This document shows, one piece after another, positions 7,737 through 16,139 of a stretch of 35,549 nt of DNA. The stretch lies in the NCBI GenBank assembly GCA_012799695.1, contig JAAZKT010000069.1, positions 1 through 35,549 of the forward strand, given 5' to 3'. The position numbers and the translations under genes are program-made. Position 1 is the stretch's first letter; each line of letters begins with the position of its first letter. This DNA is from Clostridiaceae bacterium (GTDB taxonomy: Bacteria; Bacillota; Clostridia; Saccharofermentanales; DTU023). The notes under the pieces were generated by a model that did no database searches, was not told where the DNA came from, and saw nothing but the letters and a program-made list of their open reading frames with translations.

Positions 7737-10304
7737 ATGTCATGGACTTTAACGGTTAACAACCAAACACATACGGTCAATGAGGACAAAAGGCTGATCG
7801 ATTTCTTGCGAGACGATCTCCTCCTGATGTCAGTCAAAGACGGTTGTAGCGAGGGCGCGTGCGGTACATGTTCCGTCATTGTGGATGGCAAACTTGTTAA
7901 GGCATGTGTCCAGAAAGTCTCGAGATTTGACGGTTGTTCCGTCACGACGGTGGAGGGCCTTTCTCTGAGAGAGAAGGAAGTCTACGTTTACGCGTTCGGC
8001 GAGGCGGGAGCCGTACAGTGCGGTTACTGCACACCCGGCATGGTGATCGCTGCCAAAGTACTACTCGACAAAAACCCGGATCCTACGCGCGAAGAGATCC
8101 AAAGAGCGCTCGTCGGGAATCTCTGTCGATGCACGGGATACAAGAAGATTTTCGAGGCGATCGAGCTCGCTGCAAGATTGTTGAGGACGGGAGAACCCGT
8201 CGAAGCGCTACCTGATAAAGCTTCGCTCAGCGATAGGTCGCATCGCATCGACGTCGCGGAGAAAGTGCTCGGGACGGGCAAGTTTCCCGACGACTACCGA
8301 TTCGAAGGTATGATCTACGGTCAGGCGCTACGTCCGAAATATCCGCGTGTCCGCATCGACCGCATCGATATCTCGAAAGCGTTGGAACATCCCGATTGCG
8401 TCACCGTACTGACAGCCGATGATGTACCGGAAAATAAGATCGGCCATATTGTGCAGGATTGGGACGTCATGATCCGCGAAGGCGATGTCACGCGCTTTGT
8501 CGGTGATGCCATCGCTCTTGTCGCGACGAATAAGCGTGAAAGCCTTCAGGAAGTGCTCGACTTGATCGAAGTCGAGTACACGGTGCTGACACCTGTGCTG
8601 GATCCGTTCGACGCGATGAAAGACGATGCCCCGAAGCTTCATCCCGGAGGCAATATCCTGTCGAATGAACACCTCGTGCGCGGTGACGCGCATAAGGCTG
8701 TCGCGGAAGCGGCATACACCGTTACGGAGACGTACAAAGTCTCATGGGAAGAGCATGCGTTCCTCGAGACGGAATGCGCCATCGCTTGGCCTTCCGATGA
8801 CGGCGGCGTCAATTTGATCACCGCCTCGCAGTCGATCTACGACGAACAGCGCGAAATTTCGAATATGCTGAAGATAGACCCGAGTAAGGTCCATGTCAGA
8901 TCGGGGTTAGTCGGCGGCGCTTTCGGCGGTCGTGAGGATATGAGCGTCCAGCACCATGCGGCTCTTCTCGCGTGGAAGACAGGGCGTTACGTCAACGTGA
9001 AGCTCGACCGCTACACGAGTACGCTCGTCCACACTAAACGCCACCCGATGACGATGACGATGACGACGGCTTGCGATGAAAACGGGCGACTGACGGCACT
9101 TATTGCGGACATCGTCGCCGATACGGGTGCTTACGCTTCGCTTGGCGGCCCCGTCACGCAGCGAGCCTGCACACACGCCGGAGGACCCTACAATTTCCAA
9201 AACATCGATATCAAAGGAAAGGCAGTCTATACGAACAACGTCGTTTCCGGCGCGTTCCGCGGTTTTGGTGTCACTCAGAGTTGCTACGCGTTCGAGTGCA
9301 ACCTTAACTTGCTCGCCGACAAAATGGGCATGGATCCGTGGGAGTTCCGTTATCTGAACGTAGTTCGCCCCGGCGATGTTTTGCCGAACGGACAGATTGT
9401 CGATGAAAGTTGCGGCTTGGCGGAGTGTCTCGAAGCAGTCCGCGATGCATACGAATCGAGTCCTTATGCCGGTATTGCATGCGGGTTCAAGAATAGCGGC
9501 ATCGGTGTCGGCTTGCCCGACTTCGGCCGCTGTACTCTGTCTGTCGAAAACGGAAAGATTCGCATCAGAACATCAGCGGCGTGTACCGGTCAGGGGATCG
9601 CGCAAGTGATGACGACGATCACGTGTCAGACGATCGGCTGTCGCCCTTCGGATACCGTCTTCGAAAAGCCGTTTACTGATCGCACGCCCGATGCAGGAAC
9701 GAGTACGGCGTCTAGGCAGACCTTGTTTACGGGTGAGGCGACGCGTCGGGCGGCGCTCGATCTGAAGAAGTCGCTCGATGAGGCGGGCGGAGAATTGGCG
9801 GCATTAGAAGGACGCGAGTTCTTCGGTGAATTCGGTCCGCCGACCGACCCTATGGGTTCACCTAAAGACAACCCTGTCAGCCATATCGGATACAGTTACG
9901 GTTGTGAAGTCGCGATCATCGATGAGAAGGGCAAACTCGAGAAGATGGTCGGAGCGTACGATCTCGGGACGCCGATCAACATTCAGGCCGTTGAAGGCCA
10001 GATTGAAGGCGGCTGTGTGATGAGTCTCGGTTACGCTTTGACGGAATACTTCGACAACGAGGGCGGCATTCCGAATTTCAAGCTCGGCACATATGGTCTG
10101 TTCCGTGCCAATCGCGTCCCGGAGATCGAGACCCGCATCGTGCGAGGTCCCGGCTACGTAGATCACGCATTCGGTGCACGCGGTGTCGGAGAGCTCGCCT
10201 GTGTGCCGATTGCACCGGCGGTTGCGCACGCTTATTACAGACTCGATGGCAAGATGAGGAAGAGCTTGCCCATGGAGGATACGTTCTACCGCAAAGCGAA
10301 ATAA
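7737..10304 (+). CDS. xdhD: XdhD-type fused [2Fe-2S]/molybdenum hydroxylase (purine hydroxylase)
   Basis: The 855-residue protein joins two xanthine-dehydrogenase modules. An N-terminal ferredoxin (CSEGACGTC near 37-45) and a four-helix [2Fe-2S] domain (CGYCTPG near 95, CRCTGY near 130) are followed from about residue 165 by the molybdopterin subunit. GAFGGRED and the C-terminal GVGE motif with the catalytic glutamate are intact. The track start GTG (7728) overlaps the ribosome site AAGAGGTG; ATG 7737 is correctly spaced. No FAD subunit (XdhB/YgfM type) is encoded nearby, so electrons must go to another carrier; YgfK or a distant subunit are options. The likely reaction is hydroxylation of hypoxanthine, xanthine or a related purine. 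In this family a selenium-containing cofactor is possible, but the sequence does not show it. It lies in a probable unit with hydA and the ModE fusion. Confidence 0.92.
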   Translation: MSWTLTVNNQTHTVNEDKRLIDFLRDDLLLMSVKDGCSEGACGTCSVIVDGKLVKACVQKVSRFDGCSVTTVEGLSLREKEVYVYAFGEAGAVQCGYCTPGMVIAAKVLLDKNPDPTREEIQRALVGNLCRCTGYKKIFEAIELAARLLRTGEPVEALPDKASLSDRSHRIDVAEKVLGTGKFPDDYRFEGMIYGQALRPKYPRVRIDRIDISKALEHPDCVTVLTADDVPENKIGHIVQDWDVMIREGDVTRFVGDAIALVATNKRESLQEVLDLIEVEYTVLTPVLDPFDAMKDDAPKLHPGGNILSNEHLVRGDAHKAVAEAAYTVTETYKVSWEEHAFLETECAIAWPSDDGGVNLITASQSIYDEQREISNMLKIDPSKVHVRSGLVGGAFGGREDMSVQHHAALLAWKTGRYVNVKLDRYTSTLVHTKRHPMTMTMTTACDENGRLTALIADIVADTGAYASLGGPVTQRACTHAGGPYNFQNIDIKGKAVYTNNVVSGAFRGFGVTQSCYAFECNLNLLADKMGMDPWEFRYLNVVRPGDVLPNGQIVDESCGLAECLEAVRDAYESSPYAGIACGFKNSGIGVGLPDFGRCTLSVENGKIRIRTSAACTGQGIAQVMTTITCQTIGCRPSDTVFEKPFTDRTPDAGTSTASRQTLFTGEATRRAALDLKKSLDEAGGELAALEGREFFGEFGPPTDPMGSPKDNPVSHIGYSYGCEVAIIDEKGKLEKMVGAYDLGTPINIQAVEGQIEGGCVMSLGYALTEYFDNEGGIPNFKLGTYGLFRANRVPEIETRIVRGPGYVDHAFGARGVGELACVPIAPAVAHAYYRLDGKMRKSLPMEDTFYRKAK

Positions 10305-10337
10305 TAACCGAGTCTAAATTGTACGGAGGAGCGCTTA

Positions 10338-11360
10338 ATGGATTCGTCTAAGGATAATTGTTCAGTCCCGAGAGAAGAGTTGCCGCGCGCCTCCGCCGTA
10401 ATCGTCGCGTCGCGACCGTTGGAGCGACCCGAATCGGTGACAGTTCTTGGGGAGGATCAACAGGTCCTGCCCGCTTTACTCCGAATCGGCAGAATCAGCT
10501 TGATTGAGCGCTTGATCATCCGACTGCAGACGGTGGGGATTGCTCCGATCGTCGTGATTACCGGTTTCAAGAGCGGCAACTTGGAGAAACACCTTGTCAG
10601 AATGAACGTCGTCAGCCTCCATAATGATCATTGGAGCAGGACGACTTTGTTTGATGACGCGATCAAAGGGCTATCTTACATCGACAGAACATGTAGAGAC
10701 TGCGAGAAGATTTTTCTTATGACACCCATGATCCCGTCCGTCGACACATCGACATTGACGCGCCTTCTCTCTTCACCGTCAAGCGTCACCGTTCCCGTCT
10801 ACGAGGGGGAAAACGGCTTGCCGATTGTCTTTCGTAAAGATACCGTCCAGCAGCTCGCCCGAGCGGAAAAAGGTCATACGTTTGAGGAACTCATCGCTGC
10901 CGTTCCCGGGGCGGTCGAGCGGATCGCGCTCGACGATCGTGGGGTTTTGCCGGAGGCGCTACCGACGGATTTGTTCGAGGGTTGCGAGTCATGTCTGGAA
11001 GATGCGATGAAGTTGCCGATGCGCGTGCGCTTCAAACTCAGTCTCGCGCGCGAGAAAATCTTTTTCGGCCCTGGCCCCGCCGTGCTGTTACGTCTGATTG
11101 ACGAGACGGGATCGGTGCGCATGGCTTGTCAGCGGATGAAGCTCTCTTACAGTAAAGGATGGCAGATTCTGAATCTCCTCGAAGAACAGCTGGGCGAGAA
11201 TGTGATCGTCCGCAAACCGGGCGGTCAGGAAGGCGGTAGCAGTACCTTGACGGATACCGGTCGCGAGCTGCTGCGGCGATATGAACAATTCTCGGTCGAA
11301 ACGCAACAGCACGTCAACGATTTGTTCGAACAGTTATTTAAAGGATTTTTCGTGGAGTAG
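10338..11360 (+). CDS. Degenerate MobA/MocA-like domain fused to ModE-type winged helix
   Basis: The 340-residue protein has two parts. Residues about 15-200 resemble a nucleotidyltransferase of the MobA/MocA/YgfJ type, with a hydrophobic strand followed by IERLI and the PIVVITGFKS strand. However, the usual AAGxSxRMG loop is replaced by unrelated sequence, and the metal-binding aspartate strand reads FLMTPMIP rather than a GDxP form. Residues about 232-330 are a clear ModE-like LysR-type helix-turn-helix (DETGSVRMACQRM, SYSKGWQILN, RKPGGQEGGSSTLT). It follows xdhD by 33 bases with a good GGAGGAG site. A cofactor-linked regulator of the xdh genes is a natural inference; a working cytidylyl- or adenylyltransferase is less likely given the lost motifs. 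There is no molybdate-binding (TOBE) domain of classical ModE. Confidence 0.82.
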   Translation: MDSSKDNCSVPREELPRASAVIVASRPLERPESVTVLGEDQQVLPALLRIGRISLIERLIIRLQTVGIAPIVVITGFKSGNLEKHLVRMNVVSLHNDHWSRTTLFDDAIKGLSYIDRTCRDCEKIFLMTPMIPSVDTSTLTRLLSSPSSVTVPVYEGENGLPIVFRKDTVQQLARAEKGHTFEELIAAVPGAVERIALDDRGVLPEALPTDLFEGCESCLEDAMKLPMRVRFKLSLAREKIFFGPGPAVLLRLIDETGSVRMACQRMKLSYSKGWQILNLLEEQLGENVIVRKPGGQEGGSSTLTDTGRELLRRYEQFSVETQQHVNDLFEQLFKGFFVE

Positions 11361-11441
11361 AAACGAAGATTTGAAATTATTATCCGAATCCCCCGCCTGT
11401 CGCGTCCGGGCGGTGATGCTAAGAAAGGTGAATGCGCCGTT

Positions 11442-13631
11442 GTGGGCAACTTGGTGATGACGAGAGAGATAACAAAGAAAACAAATCGAAAGCTTCAAAT
11501 TGTTATCGGCAGGACATGGTATGATGCGCCGCCTATTTTTTCATTGCGCGATGTTGTCATTCGCGGTAGCGAACAATATGGCGACAGACCCGCCGTTCGC
11601 TGGCGTGTCAGACCGCGTGATCATGAAATAGTGACGAAGTCTTACAGCGAACTGTCACGTGATGTCGCGCGTGTTCAGGCTTGGCTCGGCGAGCGGCTGC
11701 CAAGAGGCAGTCGTATCGCCTTAATAGGCGACAACAGTTATGCGTGGATGGTGACTTGGCTTGCTGTGGCTTCAGGGTTCGGTGTGATCGTGCCTCTCGA
11801 TCGACTGTTGCAGCCGCAGGAGCTTATTCCGTGCATTCAACGCAGTCAGACGGTCATGCTGATTTACGACTATGCCTGGCATCAACGCGTGGAATCGATG
11901 CTCGATGACTTTCCGTTATTGAAGTACCGAGCAGCTATGGATCGTGGACTGATGTCGGACGATGAAAGCATGGCATTCAGGGCGTGCATGGCTGAAGACG
12001 AGACGCTCTTGCTGCTTGACGACGCACTCGAGACACCTTTGGAAGACAGCACGGTGGCGACACATCTTCTCGAACCCGAAGACGTAGAAGACGATGCTGC
12101 GATTCTTTTCACATCAGGGACGAGTGCGACCTCCAAAGCGGTCATTTTGACGAACAAATCAATCACTGCCGACATTCGCGCGCTTCGCGGTTCCGTCTTT
12201 TTCGGCAAGTATTTCAAATCGCTTTCCATTCTCCCCCTGCACCACGCTTTTGAGAATACGTGCGGTTTTCTTACCGTGTTGTCGTTTGGCGGAACGATAC
12301 ATATCTATGATGGATTGCGGTACATCGGGAACAACTTTGCTGAACATAAGGTGCACTTGACGGTTGTCGTACCTGCTGTTCTGGATGCAATTCATCGCCG
12401 CGTAATCAATGAGGCACGGCGTACCGGGCAATTGAAGAAACTGCAGTTCGGTATGTTCGTGTCCACTTTGCTTTATAAGCTCGGCATCGACAGGCGACGC
12501 GTTCTAATGAAGGATGTCCTTGACAAGTTGGGTGGCAATCTCAAGTGGGTGATCTGCGGGGCGGCTCCCGTTGAACGCAGTACGCTCAAGTTTTTCCGCG
12601 CGATTGGCGTAGAAGTTTTGGCGGGTTATGGGTTGACGGAAGCGTCGCCGGTTGTCGGTGGCGGCAACACGAAGGTCAACCCGTTCGGCACGGTTGGTCA
12701 GCCGCTGTCAGGCGTAGAAGTCGCCATCGATAATGGCGGTAAGCGCGGTCAACCCGGCGAGATTCTCGTTCGCTCCGATATCATCATGAAAGGTTATTTG
12801 AACGATCCGGAGGCGACCGCGGAGGCAATTGACGGCGACGGATGGCTTCATACGGCTGATATCGGTTATTTCACAAGAAAAGATGGACTGATTATCACTG
12901 GGCGGAGCAAGTCGATGATCGTTCTTGCGAGCGGGAAAAAGGTGTTCCCGGAAGAACTGGAACTGTTGATCAATCGCCATGAGATCGTTCGCGATTCTCT
13001 CGTTTTCGGCCATGAGGGAGCTTCCGGAGATATTGTTATCACGGCGAAAATCGTGATCGATGAGAATAAATGGCGCAAATTACAAGGGGCAGAGGCGACG
13101 GAGGAAGACGTTGCGCGTTCGATCAAATCGATTATCGATGAAGTCAATCGAAATCTGCCCTCGTTCAAGAGCGTTCGCTCTTATTTCTATAGTTTCAAAG
13201 ATATGATTAAAACGACAACGCTTAAAGTGAGGCGTGGCGTTGAACTGCAGAAAATTGAAGAATTGTTCGCTAAGACAAAGATTTCATGGCAGACATTGCG
13301 TGGTCAGAACATTGACAGTTTCATTGAAAAATACGTTCACGGCGGCAGTGTGTTGCCCGCGGAGGATAAGGTTTCTCGAACGGCAGACCGAAAAATGCTC
13401 GTGGATATGCGTTCCGAACGGAGAGAGATGGAGCGCGCTCGACGCAAACTGCAGAAGAGACGCAATGAGCTCGAAAGGCGGAAGAAAGCCCTGCATATGC
13501 TTAGCGAGAAGTTGGAAGAGATGGAAGAACGCCTTGTTGCCGATGAATTGGCGTTTAAGGCGGAATTCAAGGATATATCGTCGTTCACAGGTGTGACGAC
13601 GATAGAAGTGCCTTCGACGTCGTCTTTCTAA
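11442..13631 (+). CDS. AMP-binding acyl-CoA synthetase-like protein with coiled-coil tail
   Basis: The 729-residue protein is a member of the ANL adenylate-forming superfamily, closest to long-chain acyl-CoA synthetases. The ATP loop reads FTSGTSATSKAV near residue 227, and YGLTEASPVV, GWLHTADIGYF and ITGRSKSMIVLASGKK follow in order, with a C-terminal lysine candidate in TTTLKVRRG. From about residue 648 to 705 a strongly charged heptad-like helix (runs of R, K, E and L) follows, which is not part of the standard enzyme. The start is GTG with AAAGGTG 11 bases upstream. It may activate a fatty or other carboxylic acid. Its tie to the purine genes is only positional, lying 81 bases beyond the ModE fusion. 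An alternative TTG start lies three codons downstream. Confidence 0.85.
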   Translation: MGNLVMTREITKKTNRKLQIVIGRTWYDAPPIFSLRDVVIRGSEQYGDRPAVRWRVRPRDHEIVTKSYSELSRDVARVQAWLGERLPRGSRIALIGDNSYAWMVTWLAVASGFGVIVPLDRLLQPQELIPCIQRSQTVMLIYDYAWHQRVESMLDDFPLLKYRAAMDRGLMSDDESMAFRACMAEDETLLLLDDALETPLEDSTVATHLLEPEDVEDDAAILFTSGTSATSKAVILTNKSITADIRALRGSVFFGKYFKSLSILPLHHAFENTCGFLTVLSFGGTIHIYDGLRYIGNNFAEHKVHLTVVVPAVLDAIHRRVINEARRTGQLKKLQFGMFVSTLLYKLGIDRRRVLMKDVLDKLGGNLKWVICGAAPVERSTLKFFRAIGVEVLAGYGLTEASPVVGGGNTKVNPFGTVGQPLSGVEVAIDNGGKRGQPGEILVRSDIIMKGYLNDPEATAEAIDGDGWLHTADIGYFTRKDGLIITGRSKSMIVLASGKKVFPEELELLINRHEIVRDSLVFGHEGASGDIVITAKIVIDENKWRKLQGAEATEEDVARSIKSIIDEVNRNLPSFKSVRSYFYSFKDMIKTTTLKVRRGVELQKIEELFAKTKISWQTLRGQNIDSFIEKYVHGGSVLPAEDKVSRTADRKMLVDMRSERREMERARRKLQKRRNELERRKKALHMLSEKLEEMEERLVADELAFKAEFKDISSFTGVTTIEVPSTSSF

Positions 13632-13638
13632 GGCACTT
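13606..13638 (+). other. Hairpin spanning the stop of the AMP-binding gene
   Basis: AAGTGCCTT and AAGGCACTT form a perfect nine-base stem around a 15-base loop that contains the last coding codons. There is little T-tract, so it is likelier a processing or stability element between the two genes than a strong terminator. Confidence 0.45.
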
Positions 13639-13667
13639 TACGGATAAAAGAAAAGAAGGAATTCACT

Positions 13668-14864
13668 ATGAAAAAGCATGTTTGGCTTATCAAAGCACCG
13701 GATGACAATCGCGATCCTTACTTGACGAATATGTGCAAGGATCAGCTCGAAAAAATTGAGAAAGAGCTCGGTTGTGAACTTGAGTTTACGGAAGATTTCG
13801 ATGTCTTCGCCGCTCAACCGCTGAGATTGTTCTATATCGGTTCAGGCGGTTCTGAGATGCTGTTCCGCGCGGTGTACGACAAAGTGGAAGGCCCGTATTA
13901 TCTTCTGACGCAGCGTGCGCACAACTCGCTCGCCGCTTCGATGGAGATTCTCTCGTTCCTCGGCGAGCAGGGTCGTAGCGGCGAAATCCTGCACGGCGAT
14001 CCAGATGAACTCGCTCGCCGTATTCGCATTCTGATGAGAGCCGTCGAAACGAAGGAGAAACTGAAGGGCATGCGTCTCGGTGTCACCGGCGAGTCCGATT
14101 GGCTCATCGGCGCTCCAGTCGATGGGGAACTTTTGCGCGAGCGGAGCGGGATGGAGCTTGTTCACGTTCCGATGTCGGAAATCTTTGCCGAGTGGGAAAA
14201 GCATACTTATGAGGACAATGAGTGGACGCTTCTCCTGAAAGGCTTGGGATACGACGAGGACGAGATGGAAAGAGCGCTCAATGTTTACGGCGCATGTCGA
14301 AGAATTGTTGATCGCTATGCGCTTGACGCGATCACTTTGCGCTGTTTCGATTTGCTTGAGCCGGCGTGCATTACCGGATGTCTCGCGCTCGGTATACTCA
14401 ACGCGGAAGGGATTTGGGCGGCGTGCGAGGGCGACAGCCGTTCGCTCGTTTCGATGGTCGTCATCGGAGAATTGACCGGGCAGCCCGTTTTCATGGCGAA
14501 CCCGTCGAGACTGTATCACGCCAAGAAAGAAATCGTATTTGCGCACTGTATCCTTCCGCTCGATATGACGGAGAAATACAAACTCACGACTCACTTTGAG
14601 AGCGGTCTCGGTATTTCGGTCGCGGCGGATCTTCCCGCTGACGCCTGCACGGTGTTCAAATGTCGCGAGGATTTCGAAACATACTTCGCGGCTGACGGGC
14701 GCATTCTCACCAGCATGCATGAAGGTAACTTGTGCCGCACGCAGATCTCACTCGAAATCCCGAAAGGACTCGATTATTTCACGACGAGACCGATCGCGAA
14801 CCACCATATGATCGTTCTTGGAAACTATGAAGAACTGGTCGACGAATTCTATCGACTGTTCTAG
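13668..14864 (+). CDS. L-fucose/L-arabinose isomerase-like protein
   Basis: This 398-residue protein resembles the fucose/arabinose isomerase fold family. The second half carries the conserved-looking acidic and histidine positions of that fold: CFDLLEPACITGCLALG, AACEGDSRSLVSM, LTGQPVFMANPSR and AHCILPLD, followed by HFESG. It starts 36 bases after the AMP-binding gene with AAGGAA as ribosome site, so the two may be co-transcribed. The expected chemistry would be aldose-ketose isomerisation of a sugar or a related divalent-metal reaction, but no sugar kinase, aldolase or transporter is nearby, so the substrate is unknown. It converges on the TIM-barrel gene downstream. It is shorter than FucI (about 590 residues). 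The assignment rests on the C-terminal half and is moderately firm. Confidence 0.72.
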   Translation: MKKHVWLIKAPDDNRDPYLTNMCKDQLEKIEKELGCELEFTEDFDVFAAQPLRLFYIGSGGSEMLFRAVYDKVEGPYYLLTQRAHNSLAASMEILSFLGEQGRSGEILHGDPDELARRIRILMRAVETKEKLKGMRLGVTGESDWLIGAPVDGELLRERSGMELVHVPMSEIFAEWEKHTYEDNEWTLLLKGLGYDEDEMERALNVYGACRRIVDRYALDAITLRCFDLLEPACITGCLALGILNAEGIWAACEGDSRSLVSMVVIGELTGQPVFMANPSRLYHAKKEIVFAHCILPLDMTEKYKLTTHFESGLGISVAADLPADACTVFKCREDFETYFAADGRILTSMHEGNLCRTQISLEIPKGLDYFTTRPIANHHMIVLGNYEELVDEFYRLF

Positions 14865-14883
14865 GGAAAACATTTAAACAGTT

Positions 14884-14960
14884 AAAGCGGCGACGTTGAA
14901 CTTTTTTCCAGTTAGGGAAGAAAATACTTTTCGACGAAAAGATTCGACCGTTGCCGCTTT
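14884..14960 (+). terminator. Nested inverted repeat between convergent genes, possible bidirectional terminator
   Basis: AAAGCGGCGACG and CGTTGCCGCTTT pair over 11 of 12 positions across about 50 bases. The loop contains two smaller stems (TTTTTTCC/GGGAAGAAAA and CTTTTC/GAAAAG). The position between two converging genes fits a shared terminator; the long loop makes it less typical. Confidence 0.45.
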
Positions 14961-16018
14961 TATGATTCACGGGGCGGCATTTTGTTCGAGTTGTCAGTTG
15001 ATAAGCCGAAATAGCTGTTCTGTCGCTCCAGATTCAAAAAATACTCCTCTTTTGTCTCAGCGTGAAATTCGTAGACGAGATAGTCGGGCTTGATTCGGTC
15101 GAGGATCGGCTGAAGTCCAGGTATCACCCAAACGGCGTGTTCGTCAATCTTTGCGACGTGTTCGTAGCTCAATCGAAAACGGTCGTAGTAGTCGAGAGAC
15201 GATCGATTCACTTTTCCATACGTCCTCGTCTCCGAAGCACAAAACTGTTCGACGAAGGCGCCCGTCATCGACTGATGAAGGTGGACAGCCCGTATGTGAG
15301 GCAGCAGCTCTTCATGCTCGTCGAGGACGCGATGAATCCAAGCGACGGCGTCCGCCGGTGTTCGTATGGACGTGTCGGCGTTCAGCAAATGTCCGAGATC
15401 GAGCGCAAACCCCTTTTGTTCGTATTCAATACCGTTAAACAAGGTTTTCGTCAGGGAAGCGTCGCGAAAATTCAATCCGGGCCACCACAAGTTTTCCATG
15501 AGGAATTTGAATTTATAAGGGTTGCCGCGCGCTGCCTTTTCTTCCGCTCGACCGTTCGTGTCGAAGAGCGCGTTTACGAGTTTCACGGACTCCTCTATGA
15601 CAGTTGCGTCGTCGAACTGGAAACGATAGTCATACGCTTCGTCGACAGCGACTTGTGAGACGTGAAAGACGACATACTCTACATCGAGTATATGCGCGTA
15701 TTCAAGTGCTTTACGGAGGTATTCGATGTAAGCTTCTTTCGACTCGCCCTGATAGAAGTTCGTCCAAGTCGCCCGATCGCCAAACTCGTCGTCGAGTCGG
15801 GCGTAATCTTCAAGCCAATAATTCATCCAATCGGCATAAAAGGGGAGATGCAGCCCGGTCACGGCATCGCTCGGAAAGCGTTCTTCCACCTTCCGATCGC
15901 ACCAGATCACTTCAAAGCCGTCAAGGTGAAAACGCCGGAGCATCCGGCGCTGTTGTTCGGGTGTTCCGATCCAGTCGATGCGATCACGAACATCGGGAAA
16001 ACTGAGAAGTCTCTTCAT
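14960..16018 (-). CDS. TIM-barrel protein, sugar phosphate isomerase/epimerase-like
   Basis: The 352-residue protein has the alternating strand/helix pattern of the xylose-isomerase-like/AP-endonuclease-2 TIM-barrel superfamily. Strand ends carry likely metal ligands: VVFHVSQ, FLMENLWWP, FALDLGHLL, IRAVHLHQS and YLVYEFHAE. I do not recognise a precise family. It is the only minus-strand gene in the metabolic part, convergent with the fucose-isomerase-like gene and divergent from the aminotransferase. The ATG has no Shine-Dalgarno site; the six bases before it follow directly on TAGAAT, a good -10 box, hinting at a leaderless message. A start at the next methionine (residue 26) would cut into the first barrel strand, so the ATG used here is preferred. 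The substrate is unknown. Confidence 0.7.
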   Translation of the reverse strand: MKRLLSFPDVRDRIDWIGTPEQQRRMLRRFHLDGFEVIWCDRKVEERFPSDAVTGLHLPFYADWMNYWLEDYARLDDEFGDRATWTNFYQGESKEAYIEYLRKALEYAHILDVEYVVFHVSQVAVDEAYDYRFQFDDATVIEESVKLVNALFDTNGRAEEKAARGNPYKFKFLMENLWWPGLNFRDASLTKTLFNGIEYEQKGFALDLGHLLNADTSIRTPADAVAWIHRVLDEHEELLPHIRAVHLHQSMTGAFVEQFCASETRTYGKVNRSSLDYYDRFRLSYEHVAKIDEHAVWVIPGLQPILDRIKPDYLVYEFHAETKEEYFLNLERQNSYFGLSTDNSNKMPPRES

Positions 16019-16024
16019 GCTTTT

Positions 16025-16058
16025 ATTCTATCATTCAGGTGCCGATATGTTATGATAG
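16025..16058. promoter_or_regulatory. Divergent promoter/operator region with perfect 7-bp inverted repeat
   Basis: CTATCAT and ATGATAG form a perfect inverted repeat 17 bases apart between the two divergent genes. On the minus strand ATAACA-N17-TAGAAT lies six bases before the TIM-barrel ATG. On the plus strand TATGAT (16051-16056) could be the -10 of the aminotransferase, but its -35 is poor. Confidence 0.45.
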
Positions 16059-16064
16059 GCAAAA

Positions 16065-16092
16065 GAGACAACCTGTAAAAACGGGTTCTCTC
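16065..16092 (+). other. Hairpin in the aminotransferase leader
   Basis: GAGA-C-AACC pairs with GGTT-C-TCTC around a ten-base A-rich loop, leaving a single C/C mismatch. It would sit in the 5' leader if TATGAT just upstream is the -10 box. The function is unknown. Confidence 0.35.
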
Positions 16093-16139
16093 ATTTCTCG
16101 TGCTCAAATCTAGCTGTTCGATAAGGGGGTAATGATTGG

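Noticed and set aside
7737-10304. Selenocysteine in the Xdh-type protein
   Set aside because: The frame is continuous with no in-frame TGA. Any selenium in this family would be in the cofactor, which sequence cannot show.
15062-15658. 198-residue plus-strand ORF opposite the TIM-barrel gene
   Set aside because: The minus-strand frame has clear strand/helix periodicity and metal-ligand-like motifs; the plus frame does not.
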